Of a stretch of 64,000 nt of DNA, positions 55,695 through 63,986 are shown one piece after another (position 1 is the stretch's first letter; each line of letters starts with the position of its first letter). Below the pieces are notes generated by a model that did no database searches, was not told the origin of the DNA, and worked only from the letters and a program-made list of their open reading frames with translations. Origin of the DNA: DALYJJ01 sp033763935 (lineage in GTDB: Bacteria; Acidobacteriota; Terriglobia; Bryobacterales; Bryobacteraceae); the NCBI GenBank assembly GCA_033763935.1, contig JANRJO010000017.1, forward strand, positions 1 to 64,000. Reading direction: 5' to 3'. The translations under genes were made by a program, and so were the position numbers.

Positions 55695-56495
55695 ATGACA
55701 CTGAGACTCGTCGCCATTTTCGCCGCTCTGGCGTGCGTTTTGCTTGCACAGCCGGCGTCGCAACCATTGACCAACCGCGCGGTGGAAGACATGCTTCGGG
55801 CGGGCCTGCCGCAGGAGACCGTCGAGTTGGCGGTTCACGTGTCGGCCGCGGAGGGCAATAGCAATCTCAACGCGGCGCCCGACGCGCTGATCTTGCTGCG
55901 CCGGGCCGGCGCGGGCGCGGACCTCCTGAACGCGATTGTGAAGGCGGCCTCCGTGGAGCGCGACCGTGCGGCGGTGGCCGCCGCGGTGGCGCGCGAAGCC
56001 GAGGAGCGCAAGCGCGAACGCCCGGGCGACCTGGAGGGCCTTCCCTTCGAACGCGGCGTCTACCTGCGGCAGGGCTCCTCCTGGACTGCCGTGCCCCCCG
56101 GCATGGCCTGGCCGCGCGGCGGCGAGTGGCGCTGGGACTGGCTGTTAAGCATCCCGGGCAATCGCACACGCCTGCAGACGTCGCGGCAGGGAGCGGCCCA
56201 GCTCTCCGAACGGCGCCCCACGTTCTACGTGGTCGGGCTGTATCCGCCGGGCGGAGACGCGTACTACGTTGCCCGCATCGACGAAAAGGGGCGCATTGAC
56301 GCCAAGGTGCGCAACGGCGTGAACCTGAAGGTGGATGAAGACGATCAGATCGCGGCCGAAGCGCGGACGGCGGGGCGCGGCGTGGTGGCGGTGCGTCCGG
56401 CCGAGGATCTGGAGCCGGGCCGCTACGCGCTGATGACCGTTGCGGCGCCCGGCCAGCAGTGGATGCTGCAGGCCTCGTCGTTCGAGGTCCGGTAA
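55695..56495 (+). CDS. Secreted hypothetical protein
   Basis: 266 residues with a signal peptide (LVAIFAALACVLLAQPAS). Residues 25-85 have the acidobacterial motif type AVEDMLRAGLPQETVELAV...LLNAIVKA; a charged helix (RDRAAVAAAVAREAEERKR) and a beta-rich C-terminal half follow. No enzyme motif seen. The imperfect inverted repeat CCTACCCC-ATTA-GGGGTGTAGG ends two bases before the ATG and may be regulatory. It converges with the BNR-repeat gene. Confidence 0.65.
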   Translation: MTLRLVAIFAALACVLLAQPASQPLTNRAVEDMLRAGLPQETVELAVHVSAAEGNSNLNAAPDALILLRRAGAGADLLNAIVKAASVERDRAAVAAAVAREAEERKRERPGDLEGLPFERGVYLRQGSSWTAVPPGMAWPRGGEWRWDWLLSIPGNRTRLQTSRQGAAQLSERRPTFYVVGLYPPGGDAYYVARIDEKGRIDAKVRNGVNLKVDEDDQIAAEARTAGRGVVAVRPAEDLEPGRYALMTVAAPGQQWMLQASSFEVR

Positions 56496-56497
56496 GT

Positions 56498-59400
56498 CTA
56501 CGGCACGATGATGTGCGGCAGCTCCAGCTTTCGGGCTGCCAGGTTCAGGGAGCCGAGGTCGGCGTCGAGGATTCGTTTGTACTGCGAATCGTACTTGCCG
56601 AGCTCGGCTTTCTGGTCCGCATATACTTCCTTTACTCCCTGGGTGGGCGCGCCGGTCCCGTCGGTAAGTTGCGTGTAAGTCCAGATCATACGCGAGTACA
56701 ACTTAGTCCCGCCCTTGAACGCGAGGATGTCATAGACGACTTCGGCTGCCTTGTTGTGTAAGTCGTCCTCGAGTTTATCAAGGGCGGTGATGATGGTGAG
56801 CGAATCTTTGCGGACCTGCTCCGCCCGGGCGTTGGATTCGAGCAGCGCGTTGCGGTCGGTCAACTGCTTTCGCACGGAGCGCACGTCGTTGACGATCTTG
56901 GTGATCCGCGAGACGGAGTCGCGCATCTCGAGCGCCAGCTGGAATTGCGCGGCGCGGTCGGCCTGCGAGACCGTTTCCCGGGGGTCCGAGGAGACCTTCA
57001 GCGGCTGTTGGTAGGACTTGCCGTCGACCGTCAGCCGGACGGTATAGGCGCCGGGCAAGGCAAGCGGCCCTAACCGGGCATCTCCCATGTCCACTTTGCC
57101 GCCCGGGATCATGTCGGCGCCTTTGTGGCGCAGGTCCCAGACGCCCCGGTTGAGTCCCGCTTCGTTGGGCAGCGCGGCCTTCTTGAACGCCTCGGCGAGT
57201 ATGGCGGTGTACTCGCTGCTGCCGACCGGCGTCTCGGGCTTACTGCTGAGTGTACGGATGACGCGGTTCGCCGAGTCGAGGATCTCGATCTTGATCTCGC
57301 CCTTAGCGGGCTCCTTCAGGAAGTAGTAGATCGACGCACCGGCGGGAGGGTTTTCGCCGGAGAAGCGGTCGCGCGGCCGGCCATCGCGCTGCCACGCGGT
57401 GGCGTCCGGTATGCGCAGCAGCGCCGTCTCCCGGGTGTACTCGCGCAGCGGGCTCAGATGGTCCAGGATGTAAATGGACCGGCCCATGGTGCCGACAATC
57501 AGAGAGTCGTTCTTAATGACTAAGTCATGTGCGGACACGGTGGGTAAGTTCGAGCGGAGGGAAAGCCAGGTCTTGCCGCCGTCGCGCGAGTACGCGACGC
57601 CGCGCTCGGTTCCGAGATAGAGGAAGTTACGATCGGACGGGTCCTCGCGGACCACGTGCAGATACACGTCCTGGGGCAGGGAAGCGTCGAGGCGGGTCCA
57701 GGTGGCGCCGAAGTCGGACGTCTTGTATAAGTACGGCCGGACATCGTCGAGCCTGTGGTTATCCGCCACCAGGTACGCGGTACCGGCGTCGAAACGAGAA
57801 GGCTCGATGACGCGGATGGTGGCCCATTGGGGCAGCCCGTTCAAGCCGGCGGTCACGTTTTTCCACGTCTTGCCGGCGTCACGCGTGAGGTGCACCAGCC
57901 CGTCGTCCGTGCCGGCCCAGATCAGGCCCTTCGTGAGCGGCGACTCGGCCACCGCGAAGATGGTCCCGTAGATTTCGACGCCCGTGTTATCGCCGGTGAT
58001 CGGTCCGCCCGACCACTTCTGTTTCGTCTTGTCGTTGCGCGTCAGGTCGCCGCTGATCGGCGTCCACGACTGGCCGCCGTCGGTGGACCGAAACAGCACG
58101 TTCGCCGCATGGTAGACCATCTTCGGATCGTGCGGCGAAACGAGGATGGGCGCGGTCCACTGGAAGCGGTACTTGAGGTCTTCACCGCCGTGGCCGGAGG
58201 GGTTCTCCGGATACGCGCTCACGTTGCGCGCCTGCCGGGTGCGGTGATCGTAGTGCGTGATGATGCCGCCGTACTCGCCGGCATAGACGATGTTCGGGTC
58301 CGAGGGGTCGGAGGCGACATGCCCCGCCTCGCCGCCGCCCACCGAATACCAGTCCGTGTTGCGAATGCCGCCGCTCGAGAGCGAGTCGCTGGGGCCCTGC
58401 GCGGTGCCGATGTCCTGCATGGCCCCGGCGACGTGGAACGGGGTTCGATTGTCCGCCGCGACATGGTAGAACTGGCTCACGGGAAGCGCCGGCGAAAACC
58501 AGGTCTCACCGCCGTTAGTGGAGATATCGACGCCGCCGTCGTGCGCGTTGATCATGCGCTGCGGGTTCCTGGGATCGATCCAGTGATCGTGGTGGTCGCC
58601 GTGCGAAAACGTCTGCCGCTGGCCGAAGACGGTGAGCGTTTTTCCGCCGTCGATGGTCCGGACCATGGGGACGCTGGGGAACCAGACGTCGTCTGCGTTG
58701 GCGGGGTTGACGGTGAGCGTCGAGTAATACCAGGCGCGCTGGCGAACGAGCCGGCTGGCGGAGATGCGCGTCCAGGTGTCGCCGCCGTCGTCGCTGCGGA
58801 ACAGCCCGCCCTCTTCGGCTTCGATGAGGGCGTAGACGCGGCGGCTGTCCGACGGCGCCACGGCGACGCCGACCTTCCCCCAAATGCCCTTCGGCAGCCC
58901 TTTTTCCGTCAGTTGCTTCCACGTCTCGCCGCCGTCGCGCGAGAGATACAAGCCCGAGCCCGGCCCGCCGCTCTGCATCTCCCACGGAAACCGGCGGGTC
59001 TGCCAGAGGCCGGCAAAGACGATGTGCGGGTTGTTCGGATCGAGCGCGACGTCGGAGGCGCCCGTGTTCTCGTCTTTCTTCAGCACCTGCTGCCAGGTCC
59101 GGCCCCCGTCATTGGTGCGGTACACGCCCCGCTCGGCACTGGCTCCGAAGGGGCGCCCCAGGACGGCGGCGAAGGCGATCTCGGGGTTGGAAGGATGCAC
59201 CGCCATGGCGCCGATCTGGCCCCGCTGTTTCCACACGTGGGTCCACGTCCTGCCGGCGTCAGCGGACTTGTAGATGCCGTCGCCCTCCTGTACGTTCCCG
59301 CGGATGTTCGCTTCGCCGGCGCCGGCGTAGAGGACGTTGGGGTCCGACGGGGCGATGGCGATCGAGCCGACGGAAGCGGTGGTCTGCCCGTCGAAGATCG

Positions 59401-59650
59401 GCTTCCACGTGAATCCGCCGTCGGCGGACTTCCAGATCCCGCTGCCGGCGAACGCGGCGTAGTAGAGGTTCGGCTGACCCGGGACGCCGGCGGCGCGCGT
59501 CGCCCGCCCGCCCCAAGCCGGGCCGATGTTGCGGAACTTCAGGCCTTTGAGCTCGGGCGTGGGCGTGTAGCCGGTCGGGTCGGGAGCGTCGGGGGGAGCC
59601 TGAGCGGAAGCGAGAGTCAGGCAAAACAGAACGAGCGCGGCGCGTGGCAT
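56498..59650 (-). CDS. Sortilin/VPS10-like BNR-repeat secreted protein
   Basis: 1050 residues from ATG 59650, which opens a signal peptide (MPRAALVLFCLTLASAQ). About ten Asp-box (BNR) repeats of the S-x-D-x-G-x-T-W type fill the first 750 residues, e.g. SADGGFTWKPI, SADAGRTWTHV, TNDGGRTWQQV, SRDGGETWKQL and STDGGQSWTPI. They form one or two large beta-propellers as in sortilin. The C-terminal 300 residues include a beta-sandwich and a helical hairpin. The family is abundant in Acidobacteriota; glycan or peptide binding or hydrolysis is a guess. Confidence 0.9.
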   Translation of the reverse strand: MPRAALVLFCLTLASAQAPPDAPDPTGYTPTPELKGLKFRNIGPAWGGRATRAAGVPGQPNLYYAAFAGSGIWKSADGGFTWKPIFDGQTTASVGSIAIAPSDPNVLYAGAGEANIRGNVQEGDGIYKSADAGRTWTHVWKQRGQIGAMAVHPSNPEIAFAAVLGRPFGASAERGVYRTNDGGRTWQQVLKKDENTGASDVALDPNNPHIVFAGLWQTRRFPWEMQSGGPGSGLYLSRDGGETWKQLTEKGLPKGIWGKVGVAVAPSDSRRVYALIEAEEGGLFRSDDGGDTWTRISASRLVRQRAWYYSTLTVNPANADDVWFPSVPMVRTIDGGKTLTVFGQRQTFSHGDHHDHWIDPRNPQRMINAHDGGVDISTNGGETWFSPALPVSQFYHVAADNRTPFHVAGAMQDIGTAQGPSDSLSSGGIRNTDWYSVGGGEAGHVASDPSDPNIVYAGEYGGIITHYDHRTRQARNVSAYPENPSGHGGEDLKYRFQWTAPILVSPHDPKMVYHAANVLFRSTDGGQSWTPISGDLTRNDKTKQKWSGGPITGDNTGVEIYGTIFAVAESPLTKGLIWAGTDDGLVHLTRDAGKTWKNVTAGLNGLPQWATIRVIEPSRFDAGTAYLVADNHRLDDVRPYLYKTSDFGATWTRLDASLPQDVYLHVVREDPSDRNFLYLGTERGVAYSRDGGKTWLSLRSNLPTVSAHDLVIKNDSLIVGTMGRSIYILDHLSPLREYTRETALLRIPDATAWQRDGRPRDRFSGENPPAGASIYYFLKEPAKGEIKIEILDSANRVIRTLSSKPETPVGSSEYTAILAEAFKKAALPNEAGLNRGVWDLRHKGADMIPGGKVDMGDARLGPLALPGAYTVRLTVDGKSYQQPLKVSSDPRETVSQADRAAQFQLALEMRDSVSRITKIVNDVRSVRKQLTDRNALLESNARAEQVRKDSLTIITALDKLEDDLHNKAAEVVYDILAFKGGTKLYSRMIWTYTQLTDGTGAPTQGVKEVYADQKAELGKYDSQYKRILDADLGSLNLAARKLELPHIIVP

Positions 59651-59737
59651 AGGGTAAGGGACACTATAGCGGGCGGAGTCGAGCGCGCGCCAGCGGCGGG
59701 GGGATCTGCTATCATAGGCGAAGTCTCGCCATCCCAA

Positions 59738-59813
59738 GGCCAGGTAGCTCAGCTGGTAGAGCGCAGCCCTGAAAAGGCTGGCGTCGGCGGTTCGATTCCG
59801 TCCCTGGCCACCA
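59738..59813 (+). tRNA. tRNA-Phe (GAA)
   Basis: 76 bases: acceptor GGCCAGG/CCTGGCC, D arm GCTC..GAGC, anticodon arm CAGCC-CTGAAAA-GGCTG with anticodon GAA, T arm with TTCGATT and an encoded CCA. Its 3' half is duplicated at 61085-61120. Confidence 0.97.
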
Positions 59814-59814
59814 T
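59779..59814 (+). repeat. Left attachment repeat (attL, inside tRNA-Phe)
   Basis: 36 bases from the anticodon-stem end of tRNA-Phe through CCA plus T; identical to 61085-61120 except for one base (C here, T there) in the T arm. Confidence 0.75.
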
Positions 59815-59874
59815 CTCAAAACAAAGCACTTACATCAAAATCCAGCAGTTCGAAAATGACTCGAAATTGCGTAC

Positions 59875-59907
59875 TGCGTCCAAATTGCGTCCAAGTGACG
59901 TCCGAAT
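59875..59907 (+). repeat. Three tandem 11-bp repeats next to attL
   Basis: TGCGTCCAAAT, TGCGTCCAAGT and GACGTCCGAAT follow each other without gap, so CGTCC recurs every 11 bp, one helical turn. Placed 61 bases inside the islet from attL, they resemble arm-type recombinase or iteron binding sites. Confidence 0.45.
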
Positions 59908-60033
59908 CGGAAAAGCCGCGCTGGAAGGCGGGTTCAAACGCCCTGTCTGGACGTGCGGTAGGCGTGGGGGAATTCCACCGAATTGATGTCGTGTTCTCCT
60001 CGTCCGGGAGGCGGCGTTACAATCGTCCTCAAT

Positions 60034-60468
60034 ATGAGACTCCTCGCGTCGCTGGCGATTCTCGTGATCGCTTTCAGCACGACCGGCGCTGCACAATCCG
60101 TTGCTGACCAATACCGGTCGCTTGAGAAATCCGAGCGGTGGCGCGGTGGATTCGAATTCGGCCACATTGATAACCGCTACGGTGACCCGATTGTGGCGCG
60201 TGAGTTCAAGGGCGTCGTTTCCGGTGAGCACGATGGTCAGCCGATGAAATCTGCCATGGTACAGATTCGGGGGGAGGGGACGAAGGCAAAGACACTCACG
60301 GCCCGCACGGATAAGTCGGGAAGTTTTCGGTTCAGAGACCTGCCGGCCGGTCTGTACTTCTTTGTTGCGGTCACCGAAGGATTCCAGTCCGTATCCGGAT
60401 GCGTTGTGATCAATCGTCGCGCAAATCGGTCAGAACCCGTCATCCTTCGTCTGCCACTCGGCGTCTAA
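60034..60468 (+). CDS. Small secreted protein with carboxypeptidase-regulatory-like fold
   Basis: 144 residues from ATG 60034 with a signal peptide (MRLLASLAILVIAFSTTGAA). The second half reads MVQIRGEGTKAKTLTARTDKSG then FRFRDLPAGLYFFVAVTEGFQ, the pattern of CarboxypepD_reg-like beta-sandwich domains. It is cargo of the tRNA-Phe islet and converges with brnA 5 bases beyond its stop. Role unknown. Confidence 0.75.
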   Translation: MRLLASLAILVIAFSTTGAAQSVADQYRSLEKSERWRGGFEFGHIDNRYGDPIVAREFKGVVSGEHDGQPMKSAMVQIRGEGTKAKTLTARTDKSGSFRFRDLPAGLYFFVAVTEGFQSVSGCVVINRRANRSEPVILRLPLGV

Positions 60469-60473
60469 GTTCA

Positions 60474-60743
60474 TCAAGCCGCGCTGGACTTGAGTTCTTC
60501 GCGGATGATACGGCGAAGCGTCTCTTCGAACCGGGGCGCTTTTCCATCGAGATATTCGCGGAGTGCTGCGTTGATGAGCGTTTGGTACCCGGTCGTGCCG
60601 CCCGATGCCTCGGCCATCTGGAAGAACCGGTCTACAATGTCTTGATCGAGCCGGATAGTAATGCGGACCTTGCCTTCCGGCTCAGGCTCGGCCTTAACGA
60701 CCCTGCCCCGTTTTCCCTTGCTGAAATCGTATCGGTCTTTCAT
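60474..60743 (-). CDS. brnA: BrnA-type antitoxin
   Basis: 89 residues. The basic N-terminus (YDFSKGKRGRVV) and ribbon-helix-helix core KVRITIRLDQDIVDRFFQMA...GYQTLINAALREYL fit BrnA antitoxins, which neutralise BrnT and repress the operon. Its start overlaps the brnT stop (ATGA). Confidence 0.88.
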   Translation of the reverse strand: MKDRYDFSKGKRGRVVKAEPEPEGKVRITIRLDQDIVDRFFQMAEASGGTTGYQTLINAALREYLDGKAPRFEETLRRIIREELKSSAA

Positions 60744-61018
60744 CGTTCTGCCTCGTACTGCTCACGTTCATGGGCTTCGGCAGGACGCGCCGAAATGATC
60801 CGAATGTTTTCGCCTCGCCACGTGTACACGACCACCAGCAATCGGCCCATCGCGCCCATGCCGAGCGTGACGAATCGCTGCTCGTTCGGATGAGATTCAT
60901 CATCCGTGATCGTGATGGCGTACGGGTCATCAAAAACCGGAATCGCCTCGGGCATCCGGACGCCGTGCTTGCGAAAGTTAATTCCGGCTTTGCCCGCGTC
61001 GTCCCATTCGAAACCCAC
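60740..61018 (-). CDS. brnT: BrnT-type ribonuclease toxin
   Basis: 92 residues from GTG 61018. The BrnT signature is complete: FEWDDAGKAGINFRKHGV, FDDPYAITI, ITDDESHPNEQRFVTLGM and the C-terminal IRIISARPAEAHEREQYE. It is a RelE-fold-like RNase that halts translation when unopposed. Promoter boxes place the start of transcription on the GTG itself, so the message is probably leaderless. Confidence 0.9.
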   Translation of the reverse strand: MGFEWDDAGKAGINFRKHGVRMPEAIPVFDDPYAITITDDESHPNEQRFVTLGMGAMGRLLVVVYTWRGENIRIISARPAEAHEREQYEAER

Positions 61019-61053
61019 AGCTTAAGTGTACGTACTGTTTGTGCATACGTCAA
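61018..61053 (-). promoter_or_regulatory. brnTA promoter and operator
   Basis: On the minus strand TTGACG (61048-61053), exactly 17 bp and TACACT (61025-61030). The 8-bp palindrome GTACGTAC (61028-61035) overlaps the -10 box and is a likely BrnA or BrnTA binding site. Confidence 0.7.
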
Positions 61054-61084
61054 TTCTTTCGCCGGGGGGAGCTGCGGGGGCATG

Positions 61085-61120
61085 TGGCGTCGGCGGTTCG
61101 ATTTCGTCCCTGGCCACCAT
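61085..61120 (+). repeat. Right attachment repeat (attR)
   Basis: 36-base copy of the tRNA-Phe 3' end, including the CCA, with one C-to-T change. It has no 5' half and is not a tRNA gene. Confidence 0.75.
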
Positions 61121-61248
61121 ACGTTTTTATGACTTACAGCGACCTGACGGTAGCTGTTCGTGTTTGTTGAGTTCGCCCACCCCTGCAATGCTTTTCAGGT
61201 GGCGGCCCTCGACCCGTCTCTGGTTTGCTTCGCTCCGCCGCAAGAGGC

Positions 61249-61599
61249 TCACGTCGGCAGCCACCAGAGTTGGTTTTCAATCTCCTCCGGCGTCCAAGTC
61301 AACCAGGCAATCAGTAGCTTCTCGATCGCACCGCCTACGGTCGCACTGGTTGGAATCAGAATGACACCGGGCGAGGAGCGGGTCGCCACGAATGTTGCGA
61401 AGTGGCTAGGCATCGTAGCGACGTCACGCGAGACCAGCACCCGGCGGTCTTCGGCCGCCAATCCAAGCACGTCGAGATCTGAGGTTCCGTCAAGAATGAA
61501 CCTGTGTGCCGGCCGCCAATCGATTTCGGGTGCTTGCCTGATCAGACCACGGCCAATGGCGGGATTCAGGTCGGCGTCCGCCTGAAACCGAATTCTCAC
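61249..61599 (-). CDS. DUF5615 PIN-like protein (putative toxin)
   Basis: 116 residues from GTG 61599. The acidic pattern FQADADLNPAIGRGL, then DVLGLAAEDRRVLVSRDVATMP and PGVILIP matches DUF5615 (Mut7-C-like, PIN-fold) proteins with catalytic aspartates. It overlaps the DUF433 stop as GTGA. DUF433-DUF5615 pairs are regarded as toxin-antitoxin modules of the PIN type. Confidence 0.82.
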   Translation of the reverse strand: MRIRFQADADLNPAIGRGLIRQAPEIDWRPAHRFILDGTSDLDVLGLAAEDRRVLVSRDVATMPSHFATFVATRSSPGVILIPTSATVGGAIEKLLIAWLTWTPEEIENQLWWLPT

Positions 61600-61928
61600 C
61601 CGGCTCGCCGTGACAGCTCTTCCTGAGTGCGGCGGAAGCGCGCCATCATTTCATCCGGGATCGGATGCTCTTGGCGAAACTGGTTCCACAGCACTTGCTG
61701 CTGCTCTAGATAGGAGTCGACAGCTTGCGGGTGCGCCAGGATGAAGGTGATGGCGCCGTACACTTTCGCCAATGAGCCGATCGAAGGATATGCCTGGAGA
61801 ATCGCTTCCGGCGTCTCCCCGCGGCGAAAGTCATGGATCAGGACATCCAGGCCGATCCGCGTACCGGCGACGTAGTAGCACCGCTCATTGCGGAGCTCAA
61901 CGTACTCGTTCGTCGGCAGACTGGACAT
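61596..61928 (-). CDS. DUF433 protein (putative antitoxin)
   Basis: 110 residues. The DUF433 winged-helix core is visible: CYYVAGTRIGLDVLIHDFRRGETPEAILQAYPSI then LAKVYGAITFILAHPQAV. A C-terminal helical tail (VLWNQFRQEHPIPDEMMARFRR) probably binds the toxin. Upstream partner of the DUF5615 gene, coupled by GTGA. Confidence 0.85.
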   Translation of the reverse strand: MSSLPTNEYVELRNERCYYVAGTRIGLDVLIHDFRRGETPEAILQAYPSIGSLAKVYGAITFILAHPQAVDSYLEQQQVLWNQFRQEHPIPDEMMARFRRTQEELSRRAG

Positions 61929-62132
61929 GACGAAATCTCTCGGCCTACGGTTCTTAGACTACCGTACATCCATGGCTCGTTGGCGAGCTCAGGACTGAAC
62001 GATCGCCACAATCATCGGCCGATGCGCTCCCACGGAGCTGTCACGTCGCCGCTTATCCGGCCACCCGGTTCCAGCGCCATGATATACTGAGGGCCTTCAA
62101 CCAGCTGCAGGTTCTGTTATTCCTTCCCGACG
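61929..62132. other. Promoter region of the carbamoyltransferase gene
   Basis: About 200 bases without a gene. An extended -10 box TGA-TATACT (62080-62088) without a matching -35 lies 45 bases before the ATG at 62133 and is the best promoter candidate. Confidence 0.5.
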
Positions 62133-63986
62133 ATGCGGATTCTGGGGATTTCAGCGTTCTATCACGACAGCGCCGCCGCCCTTGTGGCCGATGGTGAGAT
62201 TGTCGCGGCTGCCCAGGAAGAGCGCTTCACGCGCGTCAAGCACGATCCCGCCTTTCCGGCGCATGCCATCCGCTACTGCCTGGAGGAGGGCAAGCTCGAG
62301 CCTGAGGACCTGGACTACGTCGTCTTCTACGATAAGCCGCTGGTCAAGTTCGAGCGGCTCCTCGAAACAGCCACGGCGTTCGCCCCCTCCGGCTTCCGCA
62401 GTTTCGCCTCGGCCATGCCCGTCTGGCTGAAGGAGAAGCTCTTCCTCCGGCGAAACATTCGCCGTCACCTGGGCCGGGGCGTGCGCGCGCCGCTGGTGTT
62501 CCTGGATCATCACGAGAGCCACGCCGCCAGCGCCTTCTTCCCGAGCCCGTACGAGGAAGCCGCCATCCTCACGCTGGACGGGGTGGGCGAGTGGACCACC
62601 AGCGCCATCGGCGCCGGCCGCGGCAACCGCATCGAACTCACGCACCACCTGGAGTTTCCCCACTCGGCCGGCCTGCTCTACTCCGCCTTCACCTATTACT
62701 GCGGCTTCCGCGTCAACAGCGGCGAGTATAAGCTGATGGGCCTCGCCCCATACGGCCGGCCGATATACGAGGACGCCATCCGCAAGCACCTGATCGACGT
62801 GAAGCCCGACGGCACCTACCGTCTCCACATGGAGTACTTCAACTACTGCCAGGGCCTCACGATGACCTCGGAGAAGTTCCACCGCCTCTTCGGGGGGCCT
62901 CCGCGGTCGCCGGAAAGCGACATCGAACAGCGCCACATGGACCTGGCGGCCAGCATTCAGCGCGTGACCGAGGACATCGTGTTGCGCATGGGCTGCGACC
63001 TGCACCGCCGGACGGGGCTGAAGAACCTGGTGATGGCGGGCGGCGTGGCATTGAACTGCGTCGCCAACGGCCGCCTGCTCCGCGAGGGGCCGTTCGATTC
63101 CATCTGGGTGCAGCCGGCCTCGGGCGACGCGGGCGGAGCGCTGGGAGCGGCCCTCTTCGTGTGGCACCAACTGCTCGAGAATCCCCGCACACCCTCGTTG
63201 CCGGATGCGCAACGGGGCAGTTTCCTCGGCCCTTCCTACGATGGGCCGGCGGCGCGCCAGTGGCTGGATTCTCAGGGCATGAACTACGCGTTCGTCGAAG
63301 ACGACGAGGAACTGTTCGCCTCCGTCGCCGCGCTGCTGAGCCGGGAGATGGTGGTCGGATGGGTTCAGGGGCGCATGGAGTTCGGTCCCCGGGCCCTGGG
63401 CGCGCGCAGCATCCTCGGAGACCCGCGCTCTCCCCGCATGCAGGCGGTGATGAACCGCAAAATCAAGTTCCGCGAGAGCTTCCGCCCCTTTGCGCCGTGC
63501 GTGCTGGCGGAGCATGCCTCCGACTGGTTCGACATGCGGACGGGTGAGGAGAGTCCCTACATGCTGATGGTTGCCCCGGTGCGGGAGCATCGCCGCAGCC
63601 GGCTCACCGATCAGCAGACCGCCACGATGATGACGGATCGCGACCTGCGCCGGCGCGTCAATGTCGTGCGCTCGGAGATCCCGGCCGCCACCCACGTCGA
63701 CTACAGCGCCCGCATTCAAACGGTGGACCGCGCCCGCAACCCGCGCCTCCACGGCCTGCTCAACGCCTTCTACCGCCTGACCGGTTGTCCGATCCTGATC
63801 AACACCAGCTTCAACGTGCGCGGCGAACCCATCGTCTGCACGCCCCAGGACGCCTATCGCTGCTTCCTGGCAACGGAAATGGACGCTCTCGTCATCGGCA
63901 ACTGCCTGCTGATGAAGGACCGCATGGACGATCCGCTCAACCAGGCCGAACGCCAGCGCTACCTGGCGCAGTTCCGTCTGGACTAA
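62133..63986 (+). CDS. NodU/CmcH-family O-carbamoyltransferase
   Basis: 617 residues, full length. The N-terminal ASKHA-like domain has GISAFYHDSAAALV, AAQEERFTRVKHD, HHESHAASAFF and LTLDGVGEWTTSAIG; the middle has NSGEYKLMGLAPYG and LVMAGGVALNCVANG; the C-terminal YrdC-like carbamoyltransferase part has GRMEFGPRALGARSILGDPR and NTSFNVRGEPIVCTP. It uses carbamoyl phosphate and ATP to carbamoylate a hydroxyl, often on a sugar or secondary metabolite. An ATG at 63996 may begin a further operon gene beyond the window. Confidence 0.93.
   Translation: MRILGISAFYHDSAAALVADGEIVAAAQEERFTRVKHDPAFPAHAIRYCLEEGKLEPEDLDYVVFYDKPLVKFERLLETATAFAPSGFRSFASAMPVWLKEKLFLRRNIRRHLGRGVRAPLVFLDHHESHAASAFFPSPYEEAAILTLDGVGEWTTSAIGAGRGNRIELTHHLEFPHSAGLLYSAFTYYCGFRVNSGEYKLMGLAPYGRPIYEDAIRKHLIDVKPDGTYRLHMEYFNYCQGLTMTSEKFHRLFGGPPRSPESDIEQRHMDLAASIQRVTEDIVLRMGCDLHRRTGLKNLVMAGGVALNCVANGRLLREGPFDSIWVQPASGDAGGALGAALFVWHQLLENPRTPSLPDAQRGSFLGPSYDGPAARQWLDSQGMNYAFVEDDEELFASVAALLSREMVVGWVQGRMEFGPRALGARSILGDPRSPRMQAVMNRKIKFRESFRPFAPCVLAEHASDWFDMRTGEESPYMLMVAPVREHRRSRLTDQQTATMMTDRDLRRRVNVVRSEIPAATHVDYSARIQTVDRARNPRLHGLLNAFYRLTGCPILINTSFNVRGEPIVCTPQDAYRCFLATEMDALVIGNCLLMKDRMDDPLNQAERQRYLAQFRLD

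Larger units (their letters stand above)
59779..61120. mobile_element. Integrase-less islet in tRNA-Phe
   Basis: A 36-bp copy of the tRNA-Phe 3' end bounds 1.3 kb that carries a small secreted protein gene and brnTA. The arrangement (intact tRNA at one end, 3' fragment at the other) is that of an element integrated by a tyrosine recombinase. No integrase, excisionase or transposase frame is present, so it must be a decayed element or one mobilised in trans. Confidence 0.7.

Noticed and set aside
57755..59986. Long plus-strand open frame (743 codons) opposite the BNR-repeat gene
   Set aside because: Arg/Val-rich shadow of the Asp-box repeats that also runs through the tRNA-Phe gene; no start signal or domain.
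61085..61120. Second tRNA-Phe gene
   Set aside because: Only the 3' half is present, with a mismatch in the T arm; it is an attachment-site repeat.
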